DNA from: Lasiosphaeria ovina
Taxonomy: Eukaryota; Ascomycota; Sordariomycetes; Sordariales; Lasiosphaeriaceae
Direction of reading: 5' to 3'
Assembly: GCA_033439765.1 (NCBI GenBank)
Contig: JAULSN010000006.1
Location: 3,534,001-3,598,000 of the forward strand
DNA: 64,000 nt
Every line of letters starts with the position of its first letter. Positions within the stretch are counted from its first letter, which is position 1. The notes beneath the pieces were generated by a model, which was given only the letters and a program-made list of their open reading frames with translations, ran no database searches and was not told the origin of the DNA. Shown here piece after piece: positions 55,033 to 64,000 of the stretch. Position numbers and translations under genes: made by a program.

Positions 55033-55397
55033 AGCGGGCTGAACGAGATGGGTTCAAGTTAGACTGGAGAGGGTAAACAATACGACTCGATAAATTATTT
55101 AGTCTCAGTCATCTGCCATGATAACATCACCAGCATAGAAAAGGCTTCTACGGAGTACCATATTTTATCACAACACTTTGGCTCAACATCAACGGCTTTG
55201 GTGGCATTTGTAGGGGTTTAGTACTCGACGGGCAAGGGGCATTCAAGCTCCCTACTTGGCTCGCATGTCGCGATTTTGTTTCAGCTCGATTCCGTTGGTC
55301 GCATCCCGCCGCTGAAAGCTCTCAACCCATGCCAGACTTGCTGGGGCTTAGGCCCCTATTCTGATTCATTTACGCGATTTCCATCACCCGCCCAATA

Positions 55398-55435
<38 letters not shown>

Positions 55436-55550
55436 GCTCGGTCAGAGGTATATGGCCGGGAAAAACGCCAGAGAGAGCGGCGTAAAGTCTGGCGATGATA
55501 TTTGTCAGAATGCAGTTGGCAAAATGCATCTCCCCACTCACTCTCCATTT
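55033..55550. other. Intergenic region
   Basis: No gene seen. Contains the T-run at 55402. Confidence 0.6.
55402..55434 (+). repeat. Homopolymer T run (33 nt)
   Basis: Thirty-three consecutive T between a CAGG and GGCTCG context. It could be the A-tail of an old retrocopy on the minus strand, but no element is visible beside it; assembly length is unreliable in such runs. Confidence 0.9.
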
Positions 55551-56641
55551 TCAATGTTTCAGCGCACCGAGAACGCCATCAACGTTCGCGAAGCGAAGCT
55601 CCTCCATTGTCTCACTCCAGAGTTTGTCGCCGAGGCGGTTGCTGTACATGAAGATAGGCCACCTGCCAAGGGGAACAAGTGTTAGTTTCAGACTCGGTTG
55701 CAGCTTGGACCTGTGATGACTTACGGCCGAACCAACCAGTCAGTATACGACCCATGACTTTCGCCCCCCAGAACCAGAGTGGCATGAACGTATATCCGTG
55801 ATGCGTCAACTGGCGTCCTCCCCAGAATGCCAAGAATGAGACCAAAGACCACCTTCATCAGCCTCGTCTCGATATGGCGGGTAAACGCCGTGCCTTTTGT
55901 GGCGCCGGGATTACAGAAGTTGATGACACAATCTTGGTTGGGCACTCTTTCGGCCAACTTGGCGGCGAACATGTTTACCAAGAGTTTGCTTTCTGAATAC
56001 CTTTGGAAGCCATCGGACGTGTCATCCCTGTCGATGGAGTCGAGGATGCTTTTGCCGTCTCCTGGATCCTTGAGCTTCGCGCCGAGAGACGCGTCGCTCG
56101 TGACGATGGATAGGCGGGCCGGGTCTGGAGACGAGGCAGAGGGCATCATTTTGGGCAAGAGGAGAATAGAAAGAAGAGCAGTCGACAGGTAGTTGACTTG
56201 AAGCGTCGTCTCGCGCCCGCGGCCCTCGTCGACTCGCACAAAGGTCTCGGTAGCTAGGCCAGCATTGAGCACGGCGACGTCAATACGGCCATCGACTTCA
56301 CGCCGACACTGCGCAGCAAAAGCCTGTACGGACTGAACCGAGGCCATGTCGAGGTGCATGACAGTAATGCTTGCCGCTGGAAACTGGGCTCGGAGCTGTG
56401 CAGCGGCGGCCTCACCCTTCTCGAGCGACCTTGTGGCCATGATGAGCTGGCGCGGACGCAGCGCGAGGAAGTGGCGCGCGCATTCCAGGCCAAGGCCGAC
56501 ATTGGAGCCTGTCACCAAGACTGTCTTCCCTACGAGGTCGATGCCTGCGGGAATAGGAGGGACTCTCTGGAATAGTTGCCGCGAGGCCTGAGTGAGGACA
56601 GACGCCTCTGAGGAAGCAGATTTTCCGAGCTGAGCAGACAT
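55551..56641 (-). CDS. Short-chain dehydrogenase/reductase
   Basis: Two exons on the minus strand, 56641-55725 and 55662-55551, with a 62-nt intron (GTAAGT...TTGGCAG). The product has 342 residues. Cofactor motif TGSNVGLG (TGxxxGxG) near residue 45, LNAGLA (NAG) near 125, catalytic Ser in LSIVTSDAS and the YSESK active site (YxxxK) near 215. The second exon adds the usual C-terminal PIFMYSNRLGDKLW region of fungal relatives of retinol dehydrogenase and WW-domain oxidoreductase type. It reduces or oxidises a small carbonyl/alcohol with NADP(H); substrate unknown. No signal peptide. Head-to-head with the Clr5-domain gene, 553 nt apart. Confidence 0.92.
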
Positions 56642-57194
56642 GGTAATCGATGAGGCGTGCTGGAATTTGTAAGATCCGATTCGGGAGTATCGTGGATAAT
56701 TATGTGATGTGACAAAAGGACGTGGAAAGTAGGTAACACTGATGATTAAGAGGGGGGAAACCGCATGTTTTTATCTTCGGGCGAGTGGCCCTTAGTAACT
56801 CGACTGACCCCCTTTGTTCTGTTAGCATAATTAGGTAGGTAGGGGCATGAATTCAACGAGCTTCCAGGTTGGTATGTGTTTTTAAGATGGGATGAGGCAG
56901 GATCTGAGTAGTGCAAGGTACGAATACTAGGTTAGGTCATTACGCAGTTCGAGCCAGTGACCTCCCAGCCAATAAGGACTTGAGAAAAGGTTCCCTCCCA
57001 GAAAGATCTTGGCATTACTAATCCGTAGCGGTGTTAGTGCGGAACAGCGCCCCGCCCCTGTCAGCGTGTTGTGAATACGTATTCGCCAGTCCACATTTTT
57101 CCACCCTCGCTTCTTCACCGGAACCTCGTCCACTCAACGCCAGGGAAAAGTTCCAAAATCCACCCCATTGCATTCCCGAGGGCAAGCCGCGGCG
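56642..57194. other. Divergent promoter between the dehydrogenase and Clr5 genes
   Basis: Shared 553-nt upstream region with a TAGGTAGGTAGGGG motif near 56832. No gene seen. Confidence 0.6.
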
Positions 57195-59002
57195 ATGAAG
57201 TTTGCAGTACTGGCTCCTCGGCCCCAAGGCCCAAACGCGTCGATGCCGGAACAGGAACAGGACCAGGTCCCGGCACCCAGCAAATCTGATTGGCTCAGAA
57301 TGCGCCCCAAGCTCGAGCAACTGTATGTTGGCGAGCGTCGAAGCCTGCGTACTATCATGCGCTCTATGGAGAAGCTGGGCTTCAAGGCAACGTAAGGACA
57401 CCCTCACACATAACACCATTTGGCCCCGATAAATCTATACCTTGGTTTCCTTGGGCGCCTACCTACCCGACCCCAATTAGTATCTCTCAGTCTTGCTCAA
57501 TTACCCTCCTTACTCACAAACCCAGTGAACAGATGTACAAGAAGCGCTTTTTCAAGTGGGGCTTCCAGAAAAATATCAGACGGAAGAAGCCAAGGGACGA
57601 CTGCCGGAGCAAACCGGAAGGTTGCAGCTCGGAACCCACCCTTGACGGAGAGCTTTGCTCATCGAGCCACCATGACACCACAGTCCTCCTCATCCTAAGC
57701 ACCGTGCGCACATGGAACGTGGCCTTCTTTGAGTCGATGCGGCTCGATGACCGCAAGGTGCCTGCCTACCTGCCCGAGTGTGCGAACCGAGTCAAGGACG
57801 TCAGCTTTGACTTCAAGCTGGTCATCGACCTGCTGGACAGGCGCCGCGGGCACATGGCCGGGAGGATGGCTCGCCATGCCTTCTTGCTCGTCGAAAACTT
57901 GCTGGTGCTCGATGCACCCGCCCTGATATGGAACCTTCTCGAGATGATGCACACCCTGGTGACACTACGCCAGACGCAACTCTTTCACATGTTGCTGCTC
58001 CATCTCATTGCGCTGGTCGATGGCCGTATGCCTGCCTCGCATCCGCTCCCCGGATTTCTGCATGCTGTACGCCGGCTCGCCGAGGGTTCTGTCGGCGGTG
58101 CCCGAGATGGCCGTGCCCACAGCGCAATGCCACTCCAGTTTTTGCTACAGCGCGCATGGATCCTCAACGCCGAACTCGTCTTCGGCAATTTCGAACCGCG
58201 CTTACTGCCGTTATATTTTTCGTTACTGTGGGATGGCTCGTCGATCGGACCGCCTGAAAATATTGTTAGCTTTATGGATTATTGTGGGAGCAAGATCGAG
58301 GCGTTTTTGGCGGATATATCGACTGCTGCAATGGTGGCCGCGGTTGCCGACGAGGCCTTCGGTGTCGATGGCGGGCTCCCCTCAGTCTTTGACGACGGGA
58401 GTGCAGTGCTGGGGCGCTTGCTCGGACCACGGACCGATGCGTCGCCACCGCGTGACTTTGCTATGCTGCGCACCAGCAGCATTGCCGCCCTGCGTAAGCA
58501 CGGTGACTTGTATCTTGCTGATGGGGCCGGCTTCCCAAACGGAGCCGACACTTCTAACATCCTGTCTATGATTGCTGCTCTGGTGAAAGCCAAGGTTTTG
58601 GACGGATGGTCTGCGGCCATGGATGCCTTACCAAACAATGCCGCCGCCACCTCCAGCACTAAAACAACACCAGTCGTGTCACGCCTCCAGGCAGGCCACC
58701 TAGCCAGCGTGATCAGGAGCCTCGTCAACCTCGACCTCGACGGCGGCTTTCGCAGTAAGACCGACATCGTATCAGCAGCCTCTTCTGGTGCCGTCGTGGA
58801 CATGATGCAGGCGGTTGTGGCGCTCCGTGAATACTCACAGGGCGAAACGGATCCGCAGCTTGTGCGCGACCTATGGCTCCTTCAGGATACCCTCGTCGCG
58901 GCCGGTGAAAAGGATGAAGCCCGACTGATTGGCCAGGACGCATATCGCCGCCTAGAGAAGTATCTGGAGGCTATCCCTACCGACTATGTTCAATTCACTT
59001 GA
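57195..59002 (+). CDS. Clr5-domain protein (putative regulator)
   Basis: Two exons, 57195-57391 and 57526-59002, with a 134-nt intron (GTAAGG...CCCAG). The product has 557 residues. The Clr5 domain spans about 31-85 and is built across the splice: SDWLRMRPKLEQLYVGE, MRSMEKLGFKAT, then EQMYKKRFFKWGFQKNI. It is a helix-rich fungal domain often found at the N-terminus of proteins thought to act on DNA or chromatin. The remainder (100-557) is helical and Leu/Ala-rich with no other domain I recognise. The ATG at 57195 is the first in frame; a second at 57243 would also keep the domain. The open frame upstream of the acceptor in the second exon is intron sequence. Confidence 0.85.
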
Positions 59003-59243
59003 CAAGTTGAGCGACCAATTCCTCCTGCGCTACCCTGGAAGGGCACGTTCGAGGTTAGACTTTGAGAATACCTGGTACTTGACCAGGCGTTAATTCAATC
59101 TCTCCTCATTTCATCCTGATACTGTACCGAATAACACATCCATTAACGAAATAGAATCGAAGCGTTCCCTTTGTGTTACCTGGTCCACCTAATAGGTAGT
59201 TTGCGGTGTAGTAGACTGTCTCTTAACTACCGTATGTCTAAAG

Positions 59244-62204
59244 TTACGCTGAAGACCCTTCCGTAAACACATCCCAATTATACCAGTTAACCTCGTCACC
59301 GTCCAAGTGCGTATTTAGACCATTTGAGGAACCATCCATGTCAGGATTGGAAAACACATCAGTGGAGTTGTCACCCTCGGCCCACAGCCAAGCGCAAAGA
59401 TCCGGAACCATGGGATGGCCGTCTGACCACCAATCCCTGCTGCCTGCCTGGTATGCGTTACTATCAACAGCTGCTTGCCCGGTGGCAAGTTTGTTGGGAT
59501 CTCTCGCCGTGGCGCCGGGCTTAGTTGCGTTTGATCCAATCATTAATGGGTCAGCGCGTCTTGAGCCCCTTAAACCTTCATAATATGGTGTGTTATATCT
59601 TCGGACGGCTTCGGGGCGGCCACAAGCTGATGCCACCGTTCACGACATATGTCGACGCCGTTACCACCCCCGGACGGCAGCAACCCGGAGCTTGGCGGGC
59701 GCGGCATCTTCTGGTCCTCTACATCCAGACTTGCCACGGCCTGTGGGTCGGACCGTAGGCGGCTGATCTCAGCATTGCGATGTTTGCGGGCTTTAGCCAT
59801 CAGCTTGCGCAGCGGGAACCAGACGTGTGGGCTTTCCTTGTACGCGGCGAGTTGTGCTCGAATCAGCCAGCTGCTATGGGGCGCGACCCAAGCTCTCTCG
59901 ACCGTGGGCGACCATGGCCGTCGGCCCGACGTTTTAAGCAAGAGAAATATGATGGCGTACCAATGCGTGCACGTCTGGTAAACCCATCGCTAATGGCGGC
60001 ACGCTTGTTTGTCGTTCAACGCATGGTTACTCTGCCACATTCCATGGCTGCAATAAGCAACTTTGATCGAATCTCGTGCGAGAATTGCTCACTTGGGGAG
60101 GAGAAGAGAATAGGCAGAAAAGCGACAAGCGTCATTTTTGGCCATGACAAGCCGCGCGATGTGACTGCAACCCAATACGTAACGTTACCGGAGGCGTTTG
60201 TGTATCTGAAGTAGCCGTCCTCATACTCTTGATAGGTCTTGTTCAAGAGGCGCTCTGGTCGGGCAAAGCCACAGCACCCCCCTTGGTTAGCTCGATTATT
60301 CGCCTCGTAAATTGTAAAGTCCGATGGGTATGCGGGAGAACGACATGTCGGTTATTCCATCGTGTTCCAAAGGTATCACCTTTGTCTCAGGCTGATATCC
60401 GCATCGTTGATGTTGCTTGGCGGTTTGGTGTCGAAGCTGCCGCTCGCTACGGCCAAGTCGACCCCCTGGTCCTCGGATGCTCTCAAATCCAGCCTACACA
60501 CTGTCCACCAGAGCCTTCGCCGCATTTCAATCTCAAAGGACGTCAGGTGGCTGAAGTTTGTGCCATCTCCATGCAACCCAAGGTACTGGGCCATCCTGAT
60601 AACGATTCCCGTCATCATCCATACAAACCTCGGGCTATGGTGGCGACGAAGCAGGCAGATAGATAAAGATAGTGCCTAGACCAGGATTATACCAGGGGCG
60701 TTCGAAAAGTCGGCCTCGGCAAGGGCTTGCTCGAGACCGAGGCGATACTTGAGAGAGTGGTTGGCTTTGGATTCTCCAAAGTTGGCCATGACCTACTCAG
60801 TGTTAGTGGTTGGTTACCGCCGGTATGAAGTCATAACCCAGGCGAGAACTAACATCATCTTCCTCTATAGAGACTATGGAAGCATAGTAGATGGAGAACA
60901 TCAAAGCCTAGTTGGAAGGTGAAAGACGTGCCATATCACTACCGCGCAAATCGCGGGCTATCTAGATAACCGTGGGCATATAGAGCAGCCCCATTACCAC
61001 ATTCACGTTTTCAGAAAAGTCGAGGATGAAAGGAATCTGCGAGGGCATTGGATAGAACTCGCGAAGGCTGGGAGCCGAGGGACTTAGGTTGTATCGAAAC
61101 AAGAATGCATGTCGCCCCAAGGGTGTCCGCTCATACTCGGCCAGGGCGGGAGCTAAGACGCCAGGCGTTGATTCGTCGTCAGAATTATCACAGGCTTCCT
61201 CTGCAATATCGTGGGCATACGTGTTTAAATCATCGAGCTACGGGCAGTTCGCGGGCAGCGCCTCGACGAGATGGGCGTCAAGGTCATGAAGTGACAAAAT
61301 ACCTCGTCGTTTACACGAGACCAAAAGCCGGTGCTCACGTAGTGGCTGCGGCCGGGATAGTCGTCATCACGGACAACGAGTCTTCCAAACCGAGTTGGGA
61401 GCGTGGCAGCATCTGTGTGGTGAGACACTAAAATAAGCTACCTGGCAAGTCAGGAAGGGGCCGCTGAACGGTGCCTCCGGCAGCCCGCCTGCGGTGGGCT
61501 GCTCGCTGCGCTCGGTATTCCGCGGCTTAAGGAATCCGAGGATTATCCGATCGACCAGTCCCTGGAGTCCATTTCAACACGGACGAAAACTGGCCAATCC
61601 CTGTGCGAGAAACTTTCGGCACCTTCACGGTAAAGTAGAAGAGACAGCCTCTCTACCCCACCTCCGGCTCGCAAGCTCGCCTACGGTGGCTCCGTTCAGC
61701 TGAATCATAGTTGCATCACCGGCGGGCGGGCTCGCGGCAGCGCGTGCCTCTTCCAGCTGAGCCCTGAGCTGCTTGACGAGTGCCTCGAGGCCCCGCAGCC
61801 TGTCAACGGCCTTATCAACGCCCTGTTGCTTGGGGCCGTTGGTACCATCGGGGGCACCGATAGTGCTAGGTACGGTGGCAGAGTGGGTGAAATGTTGGAG
61901 GCGGTTGATCCATCTTGGCGAGCGATAGCTCTGAAGGCATGCATGCAATGTTTGCGCAGCGGCAGTTGGAGCACGGTGTCTGCTTGTCGCAGCGCACCTT
62001 CCGGCTACGGCATACCACACAACTGCGTGGCTTTGTCGCCGCGGAAACCAGAAGCAGTAGCACCCACAGGAGGAGCGCAGTAGCACCCCCTGTTGGCGGG
62101 GATGGGTTGGGGGCGATTTTGTCCGAAGCTAAGCTAGAGCCCGAAATTGAACTCGAAACCGAGGTTGCAGGCACTTGCGATATGCTCTGTGCTCGGGCTG
62201 GCAA
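59244..62204 (-). pseudogene. Dead Zn(II)2Cys6 fungal transcription factor
   Basis: Pieces in changing frames on the minus strand. About 62035-61950 gives the zinc cluster SCVVCRSRKVRCDKQTPC with CSNCRCANIAC. A frame change then leads to RWINRLQHF and the coiled coil DRLRGLEALVKQLRAQLEEA. About 61400-61310 gives FGRLVVRDDDYPGRSHYVS and FWSRVNDEV. About 61250-60870 gives AHLVEALPANCP, a TAG, LDDLNTYAHDIAEEA, LGRHAFLFRYNL, a TAG in place of a codon before IARDLRGSDMARLSPSN, another TAG, then ALMFSIYYASIVS. About 60620-60400 gives IRMAQYLGLHGDG and EIEMRRRLWWTVCRLDLRASEDQG (Fungal_trans region). C-terminal pieces run to 59244. At least four lesions are present. No start ATG lies before the zinc cluster; an ATA (SISQVPATS) stands where one would be expected. 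Confidence 0.82.
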
Positions 62205-62681
62205 TTGAAGAAGTCGGCGCTAATATTGCTACCTAAGGTAAGATGGATGGAAACTGGTGGGTTGCGTCCTCGTTCCCGGCTTCTCGCGCTTACCAAGTGC
62301 GGCTGCGTGCCCGGGAACAGGCTCCTTCGTGCCGCACCATGGTGGAGAGTGCGTACTTCGTCCTGTCTTACCGGTCCAGCCGAAAGCGCTGACGTGGCCG
62401 TGCGTGACGAGCGAGTGCGCTATTCCACTTCGGGCCGAACGGGCTTGAAGGAGCCAAGAAGAAACTGCCCGTGCCTCTCGGGCCGGGGTCGGCCAGTTGC
62501 CGCGTGTTGGCGAGAACGGGAATATTTAGAGACATGATCTTCACCACATTTCAACGACATACGTATCCCAAGCTCTCCCTAAACATCTATGATTCCATGA
62601 TTCATCAAGCAAAGAATAATTACCAAATAGCAAAGCCGCAAACCTTGCCCGTAACCAACTCCAATCAACGAATTTACAACC
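62205..62681. other. Divergent intergenic region
   Basis: Upstream region of the dienelactone-hydrolase-family gene. No gene seen. Confidence 0.55.
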
Positions 62682-63590
62682 ATGGATCCCTCAACAGGAT
62701 GCAATGAGTGCATCAAGGTATGTCAAAATTCGGGCCTCACACCATTGAATTCTCTTTAACCCCCCAAAAAGGGCACAATCCATGCGGGTCTACCCCTCGG
62801 CACCGAAGAAACCATTTACGGTCTAAACACATATGTCATTGGAAACCGCACCAATCCCCGGGGCATTATCGTCATTTACAGCGACATCTTCGGGCTGCTT
62901 CTGCCCAACAACAAACTGATCGCCGACGCCTACGCCAAGAGCGGCGAATGGCTCGTGTACCTGCCCGACTTCTTCAACGGCGACCCCGCTCCGCTCCAGT
63001 TTGCTGACGTCGCCATCCCCGTCGACGCCTCCAAGCAATCCACTCTTGCCAAGTACTCGGGGCTCCTGGCCCGCGCCCCGTCCATCATCATGTGGATGTT
63101 GCGTCACAAGGAAGCCCCCACTAACAAAGTCTGCATGGACTGGCTGGAGGCGCTGCGCCGCGCCACACCGCCCACCAGGAAGATAGGCATCGCCGGCTTC
63201 TGCTGGGGCGGAAAATATGCCCTCCGCGCCACCCGGGAAGCCAACATGGTCGACTTGGACGGAAAAAGGGTACCGTTGGTTGATGCTGCCGTGGCCCTGC
63301 ACCCGAGCAACCTGGTGCTTCCGGGCGACGCGGAGAACCCCGTTGTGCCCATTAGCTGTGGCTGGGGACTCGAGGACATCGGCGTCAAAATTGAGACCAA
63401 GGCCAAGGTAGAGGCGATCCACGCCAAAGCGAAGGAAGCCGGCGCGACACTACCCGAGATAGAGCACAGGATCTACAAGCCCGGACGCCATGGATTTGCC
63501 GTGCGCGGAAACCCAGACGACCCAGCCGAGAGAAAGTGCTTAGAAGACTCTGAGAAACAGGCCCTAGAGTGGTTTGCACGATGGCTTTAG
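62682..63590 (+). CDS. Dienelactone-hydrolase-family protein
   Basis: Two exons, 62682-62717 (12 codons) and 62772-63590, with a 54-nt intron (GTATGT...AAAAAG). The product has 284 residues with an alpha/beta-hydrolase fold. GIAGFCWGGKYAL carries the nucleophile Cys, CGWGLEDIGVK supplies the acid (Asp) and GRHGFAVRGN the His, the Cys-Asp-His triad of dienelactone hydrolases (Cys instead of Ser). The N-terminal pair C7 and C10 (TGCNECIKG) is typical of the fungal group, which is cytosolic and often annotated as AIM2-like. It should open lactones or hydrolyse small esters. No signal peptide. Neighbour on the left is the dead regulator; no catabolic pathway genes are adjacent. Confidence 0.92.
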
Positions 63591-64000
63591 TTATTACGGT
63601 AGGTGCTAAAGACAGCTAGTTAAGATAGCGCACCTAATTAGCTATACTAATAGGTAGCCCGTACTAAGTCTTAATGCTAGCTTAGGGGCGAGTGGTTTAT
63701 GCTAAGTCATATTACGTGACCTATAACTTGGTTTACTTCCTTAAGATACATATAGCGGCCTTCGGCCACCCGCTCAGGGCAACAGATCTAGAACACACAC
63801 AACGAATCCATCACTTGAACCACCAGCTTACGGCGCGCAGCGCATCTGTTGATTCCAGTACCGGTACCCTGGTGATTCCAACAGCTAACGACACCTGTGG
63901 ACCCGATAGCTCGCAACATCAACAGCCCGGCGTCGATGCATCGGAGGACTGGCAAAACGAAGATGTCTGTTGGCAGATATGGCACAATATGGGCTAGGGC
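63591..64000. other. Right end of window, no gene assigned
   Basis: A plus-strand frame of 101 codons (63692-63997) reaches the edge and could be part of a gene that continues outside the window, but it shows no motif and its start is unsupported. Otherwise A/T-rich intergenic DNA. Confidence 0.4.

Noticed and set aside
57290..57525. N-terminal extension of the Clr5 protein as one continuous frame
   Set aside because: It reads intron sequence and exon 1 in the wrong frame; the Clr5 domain is restored only by the splice 57391 to 57526.
63692..63997. 101-codon frame at the right edge
   Set aside because: Could be a partial gene, but no motif and no supported start; left unassigned.
1..64000. 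CRISPR arrays, rRNA or tRNA genes, intact transposable elements
   Set aside because: No spaced direct repeats, no rRNA-like stretch, and no tRNA A-box/B-box pair or terminal inverted repeats were found by eye; a tRNA scan would be the decisive check.

Overview
This window is nuclear DNA of a filamentous ascomycete, most likely a sordariomycete. The reasons are genes split by short introns (about 54-235 nt, GTRNGY donors, CTAAC/CTGAC-like branch sites), a class II hydrophobin, a HeLo-domain protein, Clr5 and Zn(II)2Cys6 regulators, an X325-type copper protein, GPI-type tails and RIP-like nonsense mutations. I cannot name the species. Exon joins were worked out by hand from splice signals and family motifs, so boundaries are inferred unless stated.

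Layout. 1-9.6 kb: a secreted protein with 17 tandem PPLQVIPVTS-type repeats, a glyoxalase-like protein, a three-exon class II hydrophobin on the minus strand, a gene-poor stretch of about 3.4 kb, and a two-exon amidoligase. 9.6-12.5 kb: a purine-strand-biased tract with a 16-bp tandem repeat, then gene-free DNA with hairpins. 12.5-31.3 kb is a core-like block: a 1285-residue HeLo/pseudokinase/trypsin-like protein, a fatty-acid desaturase-like protein, a 1269-residue Ala/Ser-rich membrane-associated protein, and a Doa10/Ssm4-type E3 ligase. 31.9-42.2 kb is an accessory block with strong signs of decay: a broken malate/C4-dicarboxylate transporter, an intact five-exon BBE-type flavin oxidase with an apparent 8-nt micro-exon, a pair of related small cysteine-rich secreted proteins, and a broken cytochrome P450.

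43.4-53.3 kb: an arginyl-tRNA synthetase with two potential starts (mitochondrial and cytosolic), a ferric-reductase-like protein, a BIM1/X325-like copper protein with a GPI-type tail, and a Ser/Thr-rich GPI-type protein. 54.3-64 kb: an unrecognised gene with three stops, a short-chain dehydrogenase, a Clr5-domain regulator, a dead Zn(II)2Cys6 transcription factor and a dienelactone-hydrolase-family protein.

Together: several genes belong to the cell surface (repeat protein, hydrophobin, two Cys-rich proteins, X325 protein, Ser/Thr protein). Housekeeping functions are ER quality control and translation. Four inactivated genes lie in the right half; transporter, flavin oxidase and P450 share one strand and could be the remains of a small metabolic cluster. 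The strongest candidates for something undescribed are the HeLo-pseudokinase-protease protein, the CCVPxCTLC secreted pair and the PPLQVIPVTS repeat protein.
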